Source: Streptomyces sp. NBC_01317
Lineage (GTDB): Bacteria > Actinomycetota > Actinomycetes > Streptomycetales > Streptomycetaceae
Direction of reading: 5' to 3'
Length of the DNA stretch: 64,000 bases
Assembly: GCF_035961655.1 (NCBI RefSeq)
Contig: NZ_CP108393.1
Coordinates: 3,207,501-3,271,500 of the forward strand
Positions 15,222 to 23,845 of the stretch are shown here, in pieces; positions within the stretch are counted from its first letter, which is position 1, and every line of letters begins with the position of its first letter. Under the pieces are notes generated by a model that was not told the origin of the DNA, made no database searches, and worked only from the letters and a program-made list of their open reading frames with translations. The translations under genes and the position numbers were made by a program.

Positions 15222-17546
15222 TCATGCCCCCAGGATGACCCGCAGGTCGGACGCGTTCGCCTGGGTGATCTTCCACAGCTCCTGCTGCCGGGCGTGCACA
15301 TCCGCCACGGACGCGGCGTGGTCGTCCAGCAGCCCCACGGCCCGCTCGGTCAGCACCGCGCCGAGGTTCTTGTCGTGCACGGACACGCCCCACTCGGGCC
15401 GCCCGATGTCCGACAGGAAGTACGTCATCTTCGGGTGCGAGATCAGGCTGATGATCGGCGTCCCGCAGCCGAACGGGATCATGCCCGCGTGGCCGCGCAT
15501 CCCGATGACCAGCTTCGTACGGGCGTACAGGTCCCTGATCTCGTCGTTCTCGAAGTCGTACATCGGGATCACCGGCAGCGAGATGCCGTGCTGGCGCCGC
15601 AGGTCGAACGCGATCTTCTCGTCGTCCAGCGAGTGCGCCACACACTGGACCTCGGCGTGCGCGCCCAGCGCCTTGATCGCCTTCGCCATCTCCGCCAGGA
15701 AGTGCGCGTAGTCGTGGCCGAAGCGCAGCCCCGCCCGGTCGTACGCGGCGTTGATCAGGATCGTGTTCTCGCGCACGGCGGGGTCGGTCCAGCCCTGGAC
15801 CAGCTGGCGGGTGACCGTGGTCGGGCAGGGCTGGAAGCGCACCTTGTCCTGGAGCTCGGGCGGCAGCAGCGCCCTGACCTTCTCGATCGATCCGTGGTTG
15901 CGGAGCCCGAAGAAGGCCGAGCGCTCGACGAGCTGGCGCACGCTGGAGTGGAAGCGCGCGGCCCGGTAGGACTGGCCGTCGAAGGCGTTGAAGCCGACCG
16001 CGTACACCACGATCGGTACGTCGATCCGGTTCAGGCGCTCGTCCGGTACGTTCCACTGCCAGCCGCTGTTGCCGTTGGGCGCGGTGTCCGGGATGAACAG
16101 GCCGCCGCCGCCGATGACCAGCCCGCGCCGGGCGTTGACCCGCTCCAGCGCCTCCTCGTCGAAGAGCCGGTGGGCGTGGACCGAGTGCCAGCGGCGGTTG
16201 CCGGTGTCCTCGCCGAAGGTGAGCCGTACCGACTCGGGCAGCAGCTTGTCGCCCGCGTTGCCCTGCTGGGGCATGTAGAACGCCACGTGGGCCAGTTGGT
16301 CCTCGGGCGCGCCCTCGCGCTGGGCGGGCACCGCGGACGTACGGATCCGCATCAGCCGGTTCGCCCGGTGGGTCGGGTCGACCCGCAGCCCCTCCATCGC
16401 GTAGTCGCCCGCGGTGGTGTCGTCGTTGTGGATCCAGGCGATCTGGGCCAGCCGGGAGAAGGCGGTCGCCGCCCGGTTGGGGGCGGAGCTGGCCAGCAGC
16501 AGCTGCGCCTCGGCCTCCTCGTACCGGGACACGCTCATCAGCGCGTGGCCGTAGACCTCGTGCGGCCAGGACGAGTCGACGGGGATGTGGACGGAGGACA
16601 GCACCCGCACCGCGTCCTCGAACTCGCCCGCGCCGATGTGCGCGAGGGCGACCCGGCGGGCGCTCTCCACGTCGCCGGTGCGGGCGACGTGCGGGGTGCC
16701 GTAGTGCACGAGCAGGTCGTGGTGGGTGGTGCCGCCGCCGGACATGTACGCCGCGTGGAACTCGGCGTCGGACATGACGTATTCGCGCCAGCGGTCCTCG
16801 CCCTTGCTGTAGCCCGCCTCGCCGCCCTGCCAGGGCTTGTGCCGGCCCGTGAAGTGCAGGATCGCGGTGTCCTCCGGCACTTCCTTGTCGCCCGAGAGCC
16901 GGCGCTTCACGAAGTTGAAGCGGGCGTCGAGCTGGACGAAGTCCCCGTCCAGGACGGCGTTGAGGATGCCCTGGTCGTGCTTGTCCAGCTCGTAGTCGCC
17001 CGAGCGGCCCGTGGCGTCGATCCGGGCGCAGAACTCGTCGCTCAGGTACTCCTTCTGGATCACCAGGAGGCCACTGTTGAGCTTGTGCTGCCCGTAGAAG
17101 AACTGCGGGACGGCGGCGAGCCCCTCGCGGAGCTTCAGCAGGTCGCCCAGCTCACCGAGGACCACCATGTCGGTGTCCAGGGTGATCACGGTGTCGTAGT
17201 CCCGGATACGGAACACGTCGAGGATGAAATACGCCTTGCGCACCAGGTAGTTGTCCTGGTCGCCCTTGGCGTACGACTCGTACCGCTCGGCGTCGACGCG
17301 GCGCAGGTCGATCCGCGGGTGCAGCGCGCGGATCTTGGCGACCGAGGCGGGGCGCAGCCCGTCGTGCAGGACGATGAAGTCCTCGCAGACGCCCGGGTTG
17401 GAGAGCGCGAGGCTGCGCAGCAGCACCAGGAAGCCGGGCAGGTAGTTCTCGTCCACGAAGCTGGCGAAGGCGATACGCCGCTTGCCGGTCAGCGCGTTGG
17501 TGGAGGTGTCGGCCGGGGCCACGCCGGAGAAGGTGGTGGTGGTCAT
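15222..17546 (-). CDS. GT8 glycosyltransferase fused to polysaccharide pyruvyltransferase
   Basis: A 774-residue two-enzyme protein. Residues about 23-270 form a family 8 glycosyltransferase: RIAFASFVDENYLPGFLVLL, the DTD metal motif in ITLDTDMVVLGEL (124-126), LNSGLLVIQKE, DQGILNAVL and LHFTGRHKPW. Residues 290-400 look like helical TPR-type repeats. Residues about 425-760 are a CsaB/PssM-like pyruvyltransferase: GNAGDKLLPESVRL, LVIGGGGLFIPD, VVYAVGFNAF and IGMRGHAGMIPFGCGTPI. It could add a sugar and a pyruvate ketal to the same repeat unit. The ATG at 17546 overlaps the preceding gene's stop (ATGA), so translation is coupled. Confidence 0.85.
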   Translation of the reverse strand: MTTTTFSGVAPADTSTNALTGKRRIAFASFVDENYLPGFLVLLRSLALSNPGVCEDFIVLHDGLRPASVAKIRALHPRIDLRRVDAERYESYAKGDQDNYLVRKAYFILDVFRIRDYDTVITLDTDMVVLGELGDLLKLREGLAAVPQFFYGQHKLNSGLLVIQKEYLSDEFCARIDATGRSGDYELDKHDQGILNAVLDGDFVQLDARFNFVKRRLSGDKEVPEDTAILHFTGRHKPWQGGEAGYSKGEDRWREYVMSDAEFHAAYMSGGGTTHHDLLVHYGTPHVARTGDVESARRVALAHIGAGEFEDAVRVLSSVHIPVDSSWPHEVYGHALMSVSRYEEAEAQLLLASSAPNRAATAFSRLAQIAWIHNDDTTAGDYAMEGLRVDPTHRANRLMRIRTSAVPAQREGAPEDQLAHVAFYMPQQGNAGDKLLPESVRLTFGEDTGNRRWHSVHAHRLFDEEALERVNARRGLVIGGGGLFIPDTAPNGNSGWQWNVPDERLNRIDVPIVVYAVGFNAFDGQSYRAARFHSSVRQLVERSAFFGLRNHGSIEKVRALLPPELQDKVRFQPCPTTVTRQLVQGWTDPAVRENTILINAAYDRAGLRFGHDYAHFLAEMAKAIKALGAHAEVQCVAHSLDDEKIAFDLRRQHGISLPVIPMYDFENDEIRDLYARTKLVIGMRGHAGMIPFGCGTPIISLISHPKMTYFLSDIGRPEWGVSVHDKNLGAVLTERAVGLLDDHAASVADVHARQQELWKITQANASDLRVILGA

Positions 17547-19075
17547 CGCAGGGATATCCTCGTGTCGTTCACGCTCTGGGCACGCTCCATGACCCACGCC
17601 TTCTCGGTGGTGTATTCGTGCACGGAGGTGATGGGCATGCGCATCGCCTCCTGGAGCCGGTACGCCCCGCTCTCGTAGAAGTCGAAGCCGATCAGGTCCA
17701 GGCGCGGGCTGACGTCCAGGAAGTCCAGCAGCCAGAGCATGTTGAAGCCGCTGGTGGGGATGGACGGCCAGACGCTCGCGCCGATCTGGCCGATGTTGCG
17801 CAGCGGCCAGCGCAGCGACTCGTCGCCCAGGTAGGTCTGCGCGCCGGGGACCAGGCGGTTGCGCACGGAGTGCTTCCAGTCGCCCGAGATCCCGCCGAAG
17901 ATCAGCCGTGTGGTGACCTTCTGGTCCCAGTTGAAGCTGTGCTTGTGGATCGAGACGTGGATGTCGGTGCGCTTGCCGGTGGCCGGGGCGTCGATCTTGT
18001 ACGAGTTGAAGCGGACGACCAGGTCGTAGTCGTCGATCTCCCGGCCGATCGAACCGCGTCCTACACTCTGGGAGTTGGCGATCAGGCAGATGGACTTGCC
18101 GGCGATCTGGTTGCGGAACTCGCCGAGGCTGAGCCACTCGACGCCGCCGTAGGTGGGGTCGGCGACCGGGCCGCGCATGCGGTTCCTTCGCTGTTCGGCG
18201 TAGAGGCCGACGAGGTCGCGCAGCTCGGAGGCGTCCCCGCCGTTCACGGAGATCCGCAGGTCGAGGTAGTGGGCGATGGCGTCCTGGAGGTCGGGCACCG
18301 GGGTGCCGTCGCCGGCCATGGTGAGCAGGGCGCCGATCAGCCGCAGCTCGGCCTGCTCCCAGTCGCCGCGGTCGTGCAGGACCAGGCCCTCGGCCCAGGT
18401 GTCGGTGGGCTGGCCGTGCGAGTACAGCGCGGACCTGGGGCGCTCGCTCTTCAGCTGCGCCAGGAGCTCCGCCTGGTACTGGCGGCCGGCGCGCAGGCCC
18501 GCGGTCCTGGTCGCGACGCCGAACCCGTCCTCGTCGGTGAGCGCGAGGTAGCGGTCGTACGCCTCGATGGCGGCGGACTCGTTGCCGAACGCCTCCAGCG
18601 TCCTGGCGCGCAGGCGCCATCCGGCGCGGGAGTTCTTGCGCTGGGTCAGCACGGTGTCGCTGATGAGGAGGGCGAGCTTCAGCTCGTCGTCGTACTTGCA
18701 CTCCAGCGCCTTGTTGCCGACGGCGAGCAGCGCGTCGAGCAGGTCCCCGCCGAGGGCAGGGCCCGAGACGCCGACGGCGCTGGTGCCCCGGCGGAGCAGG
18801 GCGGCGGCGGCGCTGCCGGCCGACGAGGCACGGGCGGGCGTGCCGCCGGACTCCGCGAGGGCGTGGGTGGCGAGCGCGTGCCGGAGCTTCTCGGCGAGCT
18901 CCACACGCCGCCGGTCGAGGCCGGCGACCAGCTTGCCGCTGTGGACGGCGCAGGCACGGAGGCACTCGTCCAGCTCGGTCGGCCTGATCCGGGCCTGGTC
19001 TGCGGTGCCGTCGGGTGCGACGACCGGGGTCTCCGAGCTGCGCACCCTCGGCCATCTGTTGCGGGCCATTGTCAT
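17543..19075 (-). CDS. GT29 sialyltransferase-like protein with helical N-terminus
   Basis: A 510-residue protein. Residues about 30-300 are helical and TPR-like. Residues 325-500 carry features of GT29, the family of animal sialyltransferases: KSICLIANSQSVGRGSIG followed by REIDDYDLVVRFNSY (sialylmotif L, 327-359), SIPTSGFNMLWLLDFLD with LDLIGFDFYESG (motif S, 438-470) and SVHEYTTEKAW (motif VS with H485). It is therefore a candidate CMP-Kdn/CMP-sialate transferase. It is first gene of a two-gene operon with the GT8-pyruvyltransferase. ATG 19075 has GGAGCAGG just upstream. No membrane helix is visible, unlike Golgi enzymes. Confidence 0.8.
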   Translation of the reverse strand: MTMARNRWPRVRSSETPVVAPDGTADQARIRPTELDECLRACAVHSGKLVAGLDRRRVELAEKLRHALATHALAESGGTPARASSAGSAAAALLRRGTSAVGVSGPALGGDLLDALLAVGNKALECKYDDELKLALLISDTVLTQRKNSRAGWRLRARTLEAFGNESAAIEAYDRYLALTDEDGFGVATRTAGLRAGRQYQAELLAQLKSERPRSALYSHGQPTDTWAEGLVLHDRGDWEQAELRLIGALLTMAGDGTPVPDLQDAIAHYLDLRISVNGGDASELRDLVGLYAEQRRNRMRGPVADPTYGGVEWLSLGEFRNQIAGKSICLIANSQSVGRGSIGREIDDYDLVVRFNSYKIDAPATGKRTDIHVSIHKHSFNWDQKVTTRLIFGGISGDWKHSVRNRLVPGAQTYLGDESLRWPLRNIGQIGASVWPSIPTSGFNMLWLLDFLDVSPRLDLIGFDFYESGAYRLQEAMRMPITSVHEYTTEKAWVMERAQSVNDTRISLR

Positions 19076-19239
19076 CCTGCTCCAAGCGTCTGCTGTCCCG
19101 CTGACAGATGGCGGGTCGGCGTCACGTTAGGAAACGCGGACGACCCTTGGGTGAACTGGGGCCGTCGACGGGGGAAACGAGACGATCCGGAGTGGAAATA
19201 GCCGCGCGTACGGGCCGGTCGGCCGGGGGGGGCGGGAGG

Positions 19240-19289
19240 TTGCCCTCCTGGAGACCGACAGGTACCTTGCACTGCATGGTACCTGTCGG
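19240..19289 (+). promoter_or_regulatory. padR promoter with 12-bp inverted-repeat operator over the start codon
   Basis: CCGACAGGTACC (19255-19266) and GGTACCTGTCGG (19278-19289) form a perfect inverted repeat with an 11-base spacer. The repeat overlaps a -10 TACCTT (19263-19268), preceded at 17 bases by -35 TTGCCC (19240-19245), and covers the ATG at 19276. Transcription from this promoter would begin at or beside the ATG, predicting a leaderless mRNA. It is a textbook place for PadR autorepression. Confidence 0.75.
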
Positions 19290-19632
19290 CGGGACGCGCC
19301 CCGGAGTCAGCCAACTCCGGCGCGGTGTCCTCCAGTTCTGCGTCCTCGCACTGCTCCGCGACCGTGAGAAGTACGCCTTCGAGCTGGTCAGGGAGTTGTG
19401 TGACGCCCATGGGCTGGTCACCAGCGAAGGCACGATCTATCCGCTCCTCTCCCGCCTCCGCAAGGAAGAGCTGGTGAGCACCTCCTGGCGCGAGTCCGGG
19501 ACAGGGCCGCCGCGCCGCTACTACACGCTGACCTCCACCGGCCACCAGGCGCTGGCGGATTTCGCCGCCGAGTGGGCGCCCTTCCGGAGCGCCGTGGACC
19601 AACTGCTGGAGACCGGGGAGAAGCACGGATGA
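19276..19632 (+). CDS. PadR-family transcriptional regulator
   Basis: A 118-residue winged-helix repressor. It shows LRRGVLQFCVLALL, YAFELVRELCD, GTIYPLLSRLRKEELVSTSW and RRYYTLTSTG, the standard PadR helix-turn-helix and wing, then a C-terminal dimerisation helix. The start is ATG 19276: no Shine-Dalgarno precedes it, which fits the leaderless promoter found directly upstream. The downstream HAAS-domain gene overlaps by ATGA, the usual PadR/HAAS pairing in which the repressor controls its membrane partner. The inducer is unknown. Confidence 0.9.
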   Translation: MVPVGGTRPGVSQLRRGVLQFCVLALLRDREKYAFELVRELCDAHGLVTSEGTIYPLLSRLRKEELVSTSWRESGTGPPRRYYTLTSTGHQALADFAAEWAPFRSAVDQLLETGEKHG

Positions 19633-20216
19633 CGTCGGTACGGAATCAGCTCATCGCGGAGTACATGCGGCGCCTCGACACCGCGTCGACGTTCCTGCCG
19701 GAGGACCGGCGCACGGAGCTGAGGCAGGAGATCCGGGAGCACATCGACGCGGCCATGGACGAGGTGGAGACCCTCGACGCGGAGGCGGTACGGGGCATCC
19801 TGGCGCGGTTGGGGCCGCCTGCGGAGATCGTCGCGGCGGAGCTGGGGACCAGGACGAGCCCGATCCCGATCCCGGTGGTGGAGGAGGCCGGTCCGGCCCC
19901 AGTTCCGGCCCCGGTTCCGGCCCCGGTTCCGGCCTCGGTTCCGGCCTCGGTTCCGGTTCCGGTGGAGGAAACGCGGAAGGCGGAGGCACGGAGATCCGGC
20001 CGCGGGACGCTGCTGCTCGGCGGCGTGGCGGCGGCCGTTGTTGTCGTCTTCGGCGCGTTCGGCGTGTTCGGCACGGTCAGCCAGGAGTCCGGCCCCGCCC
20101 CGTCGGTCCCGAGCGGCCCGACCTCGACCCCGTCGGTCCCCGGGACGCCCGCCGGGGCCGACTCCCCGCCGTCGGACTTCCCGCCGCCCCTCTCCCCCAC
20201 CGCGACCCGGCCCTGA
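19629..20216 (+). CDS. HAAS-domain (DUF1700-type) membrane protein
   Basis: A 195-residue protein. Residues 1-70 form the HAAS alpha-helical domain: LIAEYMRRLDTASTFLPEDR, LRQEIREHIDAAMDE and VRGILARLGPPAEIVAAEL. Residues 80-112 are a Pro-Val-Pro-Ala repeat, 125-147 one membrane helix (TLLLGGVAAAVVVVFGAFGV), and the tail is Ser/Pro-rich and probably outside. Such proteins partner PadR regulators, and the ATGA overlap shows translational coupling. The Pro-rich repeat is encoded by near-identical units (ccggttccggcc), so its length may vary between strains. Confidence 0.85.
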   Translation: MTSVRNQLIAEYMRRLDTASTFLPEDRRTELRQEIREHIDAAMDEVETLDAEAVRGILARLGPPAEIVAAELGTRTSPIPIPVVEEAGPAPVPAPVPAPVPASVPASVPVPVEETRKAEARRSGRGTLLLGGVAAAVVVVFGAFGVFGTVSQESGPAPSVPSGPTSTPSVPGTPAGADSPPSDFPPPLSPTATRP

Positions 20217-20225
20217 CGGACGGAC

Positions 20226-20897
20226 CTACACGCTGCTCACCGACAGCTTCACGGCGAAGCCCAGGAACAGGGCGCCCGCCACGGTCGTCGCGCCCGCCGA
20301 GAGGCGCTTGCGGCGGCGGAAGGCGGCGGCGAGCCGCGTGCCGCCGAAGATCAGGGCGGAGAGATAGAGCGCGCTGGCGACATTCGCGAGGACGCCCAGC
20401 AGGACGAACGACAGGGCCGGGTGCGCGTAGTGCGGGTCGACGAACTGCACGAAGAAGGAGATGAAGAAGAGGATCGCCTTGGGGTTGAACAGGCTTATCA
20501 GCAGGGCCCGGCGGTACGGACGCTCCACCACCTCCGGGGCCGTACCCTCAGCGCTCGTCCCGTCCGCCCCTCCCTCGCCGGCCCGCTCGTGGCGGCTCTT
20601 CCACAGCGACCGGGCCGCGCGCAGCATCCCGACCGCCAGCCACGCCAGATACCCGGCGCCCGCGTACTTCACGATCCCGAAGAGCAGCGGGTTGCCCTGG
20701 AGCAGCGAGGCGACCCCCGCCGCCGACAGCACCATGAGCACGGTGTCGCCGCACCAGACCCCCATGGCCGCCCGGTACCCGACGCGGACCCCGCGCCGGG
20801 CCGCGACGGAGAGGACGTACAGCGAATTCGGTCCTGGCAGCAGGACGATCAGCACAAGGCCGACGAGATAGGTCGGCAGATCCGTGACACCCAACAT
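20226..20897 (-). CDS. leuE: LysE/RhtB-family amino-acid exporter (LeuE-like)
   Basis: Inner-membrane exporter for an amino acid, most like the leucine exporter LeuE. The 223-residue length and the pattern of about six helices fit. Signature stretches are VGLVLIVLLPGPNSLYVLSV near the N-terminus, VWCGDTVLMVLSAAGVASLL, YAGAGYLAWLAVGMLRA and SLFNPKAILFFISFFVQFVD. A hydrophilic loop around residues 100-125 is longer and more acidic than in many relatives. ATG 20897 starts a single-gene unit that converges on the HAAS gene with only 9 bases between stops. No strong terminator is seen between them. Confidence 0.88.
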   Translation of the reverse strand: MLGVTDLPTYLVGLVLIVLLPGPNSLYVLSVAARRGVRVGYRAAMGVWCGDTVLMVLSAAGVASLLQGNPLLFGIVKYAGAGYLAWLAVGMLRAARSLWKSRHERAGEGGADGTSAEGTAPEVVERPYRRALLISLFNPKAILFFISFFVQFVDPHYAHPALSFVLLGVLANVASALYLSALIFGGTRLAAAFRRRKRLSAGATTVAGALFLGFAVKLSVSSV

Positions 20898-20963
20898 GGG
20901 CGCGAGTCTCGCAGACCTGTTCGTAACTACGCATCCGGGTTCGCGGCGTCCGCGCCTTCCGGG

Positions 20964-22565
20964 TCAGAAGGCGTCGGTCGGCACGTACGTCCCCCACACC
21001 TCCCGCAGCACCCCGCACACCTCACCCACCGTCGCGCGCGCCTTGAGGGCCTCCTTCATCGGGTACAGCACGTTGTCCGGGCCGGCCGCCGCGCGCCGCA
21101 GGTCCGCGAGCGCCACCGCCACGGCCGCGCTGTCGCGTTCCCGGCGCAGCCGCGCCAGCCGCGCCGCCTGCCGGGCCTCGATCTCCGGGTCGACGCGCAG
21201 GGGTTCGTACGGCGCCTCGTCCGCGTCCAGTGTGTGGCGGTTGACCCCCACCACAACCCGCTCGCCGCTCTCGGTCCGCCGGGCCACGTCGTACGCGCTG
21301 CGCTCGATCTCCGCCTTCTGGAAGCCGCGTTCGACGGCCCCGACCGCCCCGCCCAGGTCCTCGACCCGGGCCATCAGCGCCACCGCCGCCGCCTCCACCT
21401 CGTCCGTCATCGCCTCCACGGCGTACGAGCCGGCGAAGGGATCGACGGTCGCGGTGAGGTCCGTCTCGTACGCCAGCACCTGCTGGGTACGGAGCGCGAG
21501 GCGCGCGGCGCGCTCGGTGGGGAGGCCGATGGCCTCGTCGTAGGAGTTCGTGTGCAGGGACTGGGTGCCGCCGAGGACCGCCGCCAGGCCCTGGACGGTG
21601 ACCCGTACCAGATTGATCTCCGGCTGCTGCGCGGTCAGTTGGACCCCTGCCGTCTGGGTGTGGAAGCGGAGCATCTGCGACTTGGGGTCCTTGGCGCCGA
21701 ACTCGTCACGCATGATCCGCGCCCAGATCCGCCGGGCGGCCCGGAACTTGGCGACCTCTTCGAGCAGCGTCGTCCGCGAGACGAAGAAGAACGAGAGCCG
21801 GGGCGCGACCTCGTCGATGTCCATCCCGGCGGCGAGAGCGGTCCGTACGTACGCGATGCCGTCGGCGAGGGTGAACGCGATCTCCTGCACGGGCGAGGCG
21901 CCGGCCTCCGCCATGTGGTAGCCGGAGATCGAGATGGTGTTCCAGCGCGGCATTTCCGTACGGCAGTACGTGAAGATGTCCGCGACCAGCCGCAGGGAGG
22001 GTTCCGGCGGAAAGATGTAGGTGCCGCGGGCGATGTATTCCTTCAGCACGTCGTTCTGGATCGTGCCTGTCAGGGCGCTTCCCGGAACTCCCTTCTCCGC
22101 GGCGACGAGCTGGTACATCAGCAGCAACAGCGCGGCGGGTGCGTTGATCGTCATCGAGGTGGAGACCTGGTCGAGGGGAATGCCGTCGAACAGCACCCGC
22201 ATGTCGTCCACGGAGTCGACGGCGACCCCGACCTTCCCGACCTCACCGCTCGCCAGCGGCGCGTCGCTGTCGTGGCCCATCTGGGTCGGCAGGTCGAAGG
22301 CGACGGACAGGCCGGTCGTACCGTGCGCGATGAGCTGCCGGTAGCGCGCGTTGGACTCGGCTGCGGTGCCGAACCCGGCGTACTGGCGCATCGTCCAGGG
22401 GCGGCCGGTGTACATCGTCGGGCGGATGCCCCGGGTGAAGGGGTACGAGCCGGGCGCGCCGAGCTTGCCATCGGGGTCCCAGCCGTCGAGGGCGGCGGGG
22501 CCGTAGACGGGGTGGATGGGGAGACCGCTCTCGGTGAAGCGGGGGGTGTGGGGGTCGGGTGCCAT
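20964..22565 (-). CDS. Coenzyme B12-dependent acyl-CoA mutase, large subunit
   Basis: Radical mutase rearranging the carbon skeleton of an acyl-CoA, of the methylmalonyl/isobutyryl-CoA mutase family. This 533-residue protein has only the substrate barrel and no C-terminal cobalamin-binding domain, so it needs a small B12 subunit from elsewhere. Key regions: [21 protein letters not shown] with Tyr62, [20 protein letters not shown] with Arg180, and [12 protein letters not shown] with His217. A Tyr and Arg at these places fit a CoA-diacid substrate such as methylmalonyl-CoA better than isobutyryl-CoA; this is inference. ATG 22565 is chosen at the family N-terminus; the frame stays open upstream in poor sequence. 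Confidence 0.88.
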   Translation of the reverse strand: MAPDPHTPRFTESGLPIHPVYGPAALDGWDPDGKLGAPGSYPFTRGIRPTMYTGRPWTMRQYAGFGTAAESNARYRQLIAHGTTGLSVAFDLPTQMGHDSDAPLASGEVGKVGVAVDSVDDMRVLFDGIPLDQVSTSMTINAPAALLLLMYQLVAAEKGVPGSALTGTIQNDVLKEYIARGTYIFPPEPSLRLVADIFTYCRTEMPRWNTISISGYHMAEAGASPVQEIAFTLADGIAYVRTALAAGMDIDEVAPRLSFFFVSRTTLLEEVAKFRAARRIWARIMRDEFGAKDPKSQMLRFHTQTAGVQLTAQQPEINLVRVTVQGLAAVLGGTQSLHTNSYDEAIGLPTERAARLALRTQQVLAYETDLTATVDPFAGSYAVEAMTDEVEAAAVALMARVEDLGGAVGAVERGFQKAEIERSAYDVARRTESGERVVVGVNRHTLDADEAPYEPLRVDPEIEARQAARLARLRRERDSAAVAVALADLRRAAAGPDNVLYPMKEALKARATVGEVCGVLREVWGTYVPTDAF

Positions 22566-22751
22566 GGTCCAGGGCCTCTGTGTCCGTATGAGTGCTGTCC
22601 GCGCCCATGATCGGCGCCGAGAGGGAAACACCGGGGCCCGCCATGCCCGAGATCTTCCGGAGGCCGGAGGGTGCGCCGGGTGTGAAGCGGTTTCTTTCCG
22701 GGGAGTTGCCACTGGAATTCATGACTCAGAGGGAGAAAAAGGGGAGCGAAG

Positions 22752-23720
22752 ATGCTCAGGACCTCCGCACTGCGCAGAGGGCTCGCGACGGCGGCCGTGC
22801 TGGCCGTGGGTGTCGGCTGTACGGTGCGGCCGAGCGACGGCCGGCCGGCCGGGGCTGACGGCAAGCCGGGGAGCGGCGGCACGGCGGCGGTTGCCACGCC
22901 CGGGGCCGCGTCCGGTACGCCGTCGCCCTCCGCGCCGCCGAGGCCGTCGAAGAACCCCGCCGCCCGGCCGACCGCGGCGCCGCCCCCTTCCGTATTGCCT
23001 TCCACTTCCACTTCCACTTCCACTTCCACTTCCACTTCCGCCCGCACACCGTCCTCCGCCCCTCCCCCTTCGCCCGGCGCGGCGAAGCCGAGGACGGTGA
23101 TGGCGAGTGGAGCCGAGAGCGACCAGGTGCGCGAACTCCAGGCGAGGCTGCGGCAGATCGGCCACTTCGACCGCACGCCGACGGGTTACTACGGCACGGT
23201 CACCGCCACGGCCGTCTCGTCCTTCCAGGGCAAGCGCGGACTGTCCCGTACGGGCACGACGGACAGCGTCACGTGGCAGAAACTGCTCGGGATGACGAAG
23301 AAGCCGACCCGCGACGAACTGTGGCCGCCGACGGAACGGCCGGTAGCGGCGCCCGATCCCCGGTGCCTCAAGGGGCGGGTGCTGTGCATCAGCAAGAACA
23401 GCCGCACCCTGTCGTGGATGGTCGACGGCACACGCGTGTCCTCGATGGATGTGCGTTTCGGTTCGGAGTACACGCCCACGCGCGAGGGCACGTTCACGGT
23501 GTACTGGAAGTCCCGGCACCACGTCTCGACGCTGTACGACACCCCGATGCCGTACGCGATGTTCTTCAGCGGCGGCCAGGCCGTCCACTACTCGGCGGAC
23601 TTCGCGGCCAGGGGCTACAGCGGAGCGTCACACGGCTGCGTCAACGTACGGGACGAGCCAAAAATCGCAAAGCTCTTCGCCGAGGTCAAAACAGGCGACA
23701 AGGTAGTCATCTACTGGTAG
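22752..23720 (+). CDS. L,D-transpeptidase with peptidoglycan-binding domain
   Basis: Exported 322-residue wall enzyme that forms 3-3 peptidoglycan cross-links or attaches proteins. An N-terminal hydrophobic export signal ends near LAVGVGCT, a poor lipobox, so lipidation is uncertain. Residues 40-115 are a Ser/Thr/Pro linker with a (ST)n tract, 122-178 a PG_binding_1 domain (VRELQARLRQIGHFDRTPTG), 200-322 a YkuD domain with the catalytic motif GASHGCVNV (Cys296) and an upstream His in AVHYSADF. GGGGAG precedes ATG 22752. Divergent from the mutase gene; followed by a terminator. Confidence 0.9.
   Translation: MLRTSALRRGLATAAVLAVGVGCTVRPSDGRPAGADGKPGSGGTAAVATPGAASGTPSPSAPPRPSKNPAARPTAAPPPSVLPSTSTSTSTSTSTSARTPSSAPPPSPGAAKPRTVMASGAESDQVRELQARLRQIGHFDRTPTGYYGTVTATAVSSFQGKRGLSRTGTTDSVTWQKLLGMTKKPTRDELWPPTERPVAAPDPRCLKGRVLCISKNSRTLSWMVDGTRVSSMDVRFGSEYTPTREGTFTVYWKSRHHVSTLYDTPMPYAMFFSGGQAVHYSADFAARGYSGASHGCVNVRDEPKIAKLFAEVKTGDKVVIYW
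23000..23035 (+). repeat. Six tandem TTCCAC hexamers inside the L,D-transpeptidase gene
   Basis: Six exact copies of TTCCAC encode an alternating Ser-Thr stretch in the linker between export signal and peptidoglycan-binding domain. The number of copies can change by slippage without a frameshift, altering linker length only. Confidence 0.95.
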
Positions 23721-23797
23721 TCCCACCCACATTCCGGCATTGACAGCACCATCAATTGAGCAACCCCCACCCACAGCACCACATCCGCGAAAGCGGC

Positions 23798-23840
23798 GCC
23801 GGTTTAGGCGCAAAGGGGCCCCGCCGGCTTAGGCGCAAAG
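23798..23840. repeat. Two copies of an 18-bp direct repeat
   Basis: GCCGGTTTAGGCGCAAAG (23798-23815) and GCCGGCTTAGGCGCAAAG (23823-23840) differ by one base and are offset by 25 bp. They lie in the non-coding stretch after the L,D-transpeptidase gene and just before the terminator. No function is evident. Confidence 0.9.
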
Positions 23841-23845
23841 AGGGT

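Noticed and set aside
17546..19085. One 1287-residue protein from 19085 to 15222
   Set aside because: The upstream part of that frame overlaps the GT29-like gene out of frame; ATG 17546 with an ATGA overlap and the GT8 N-terminus give the real start.
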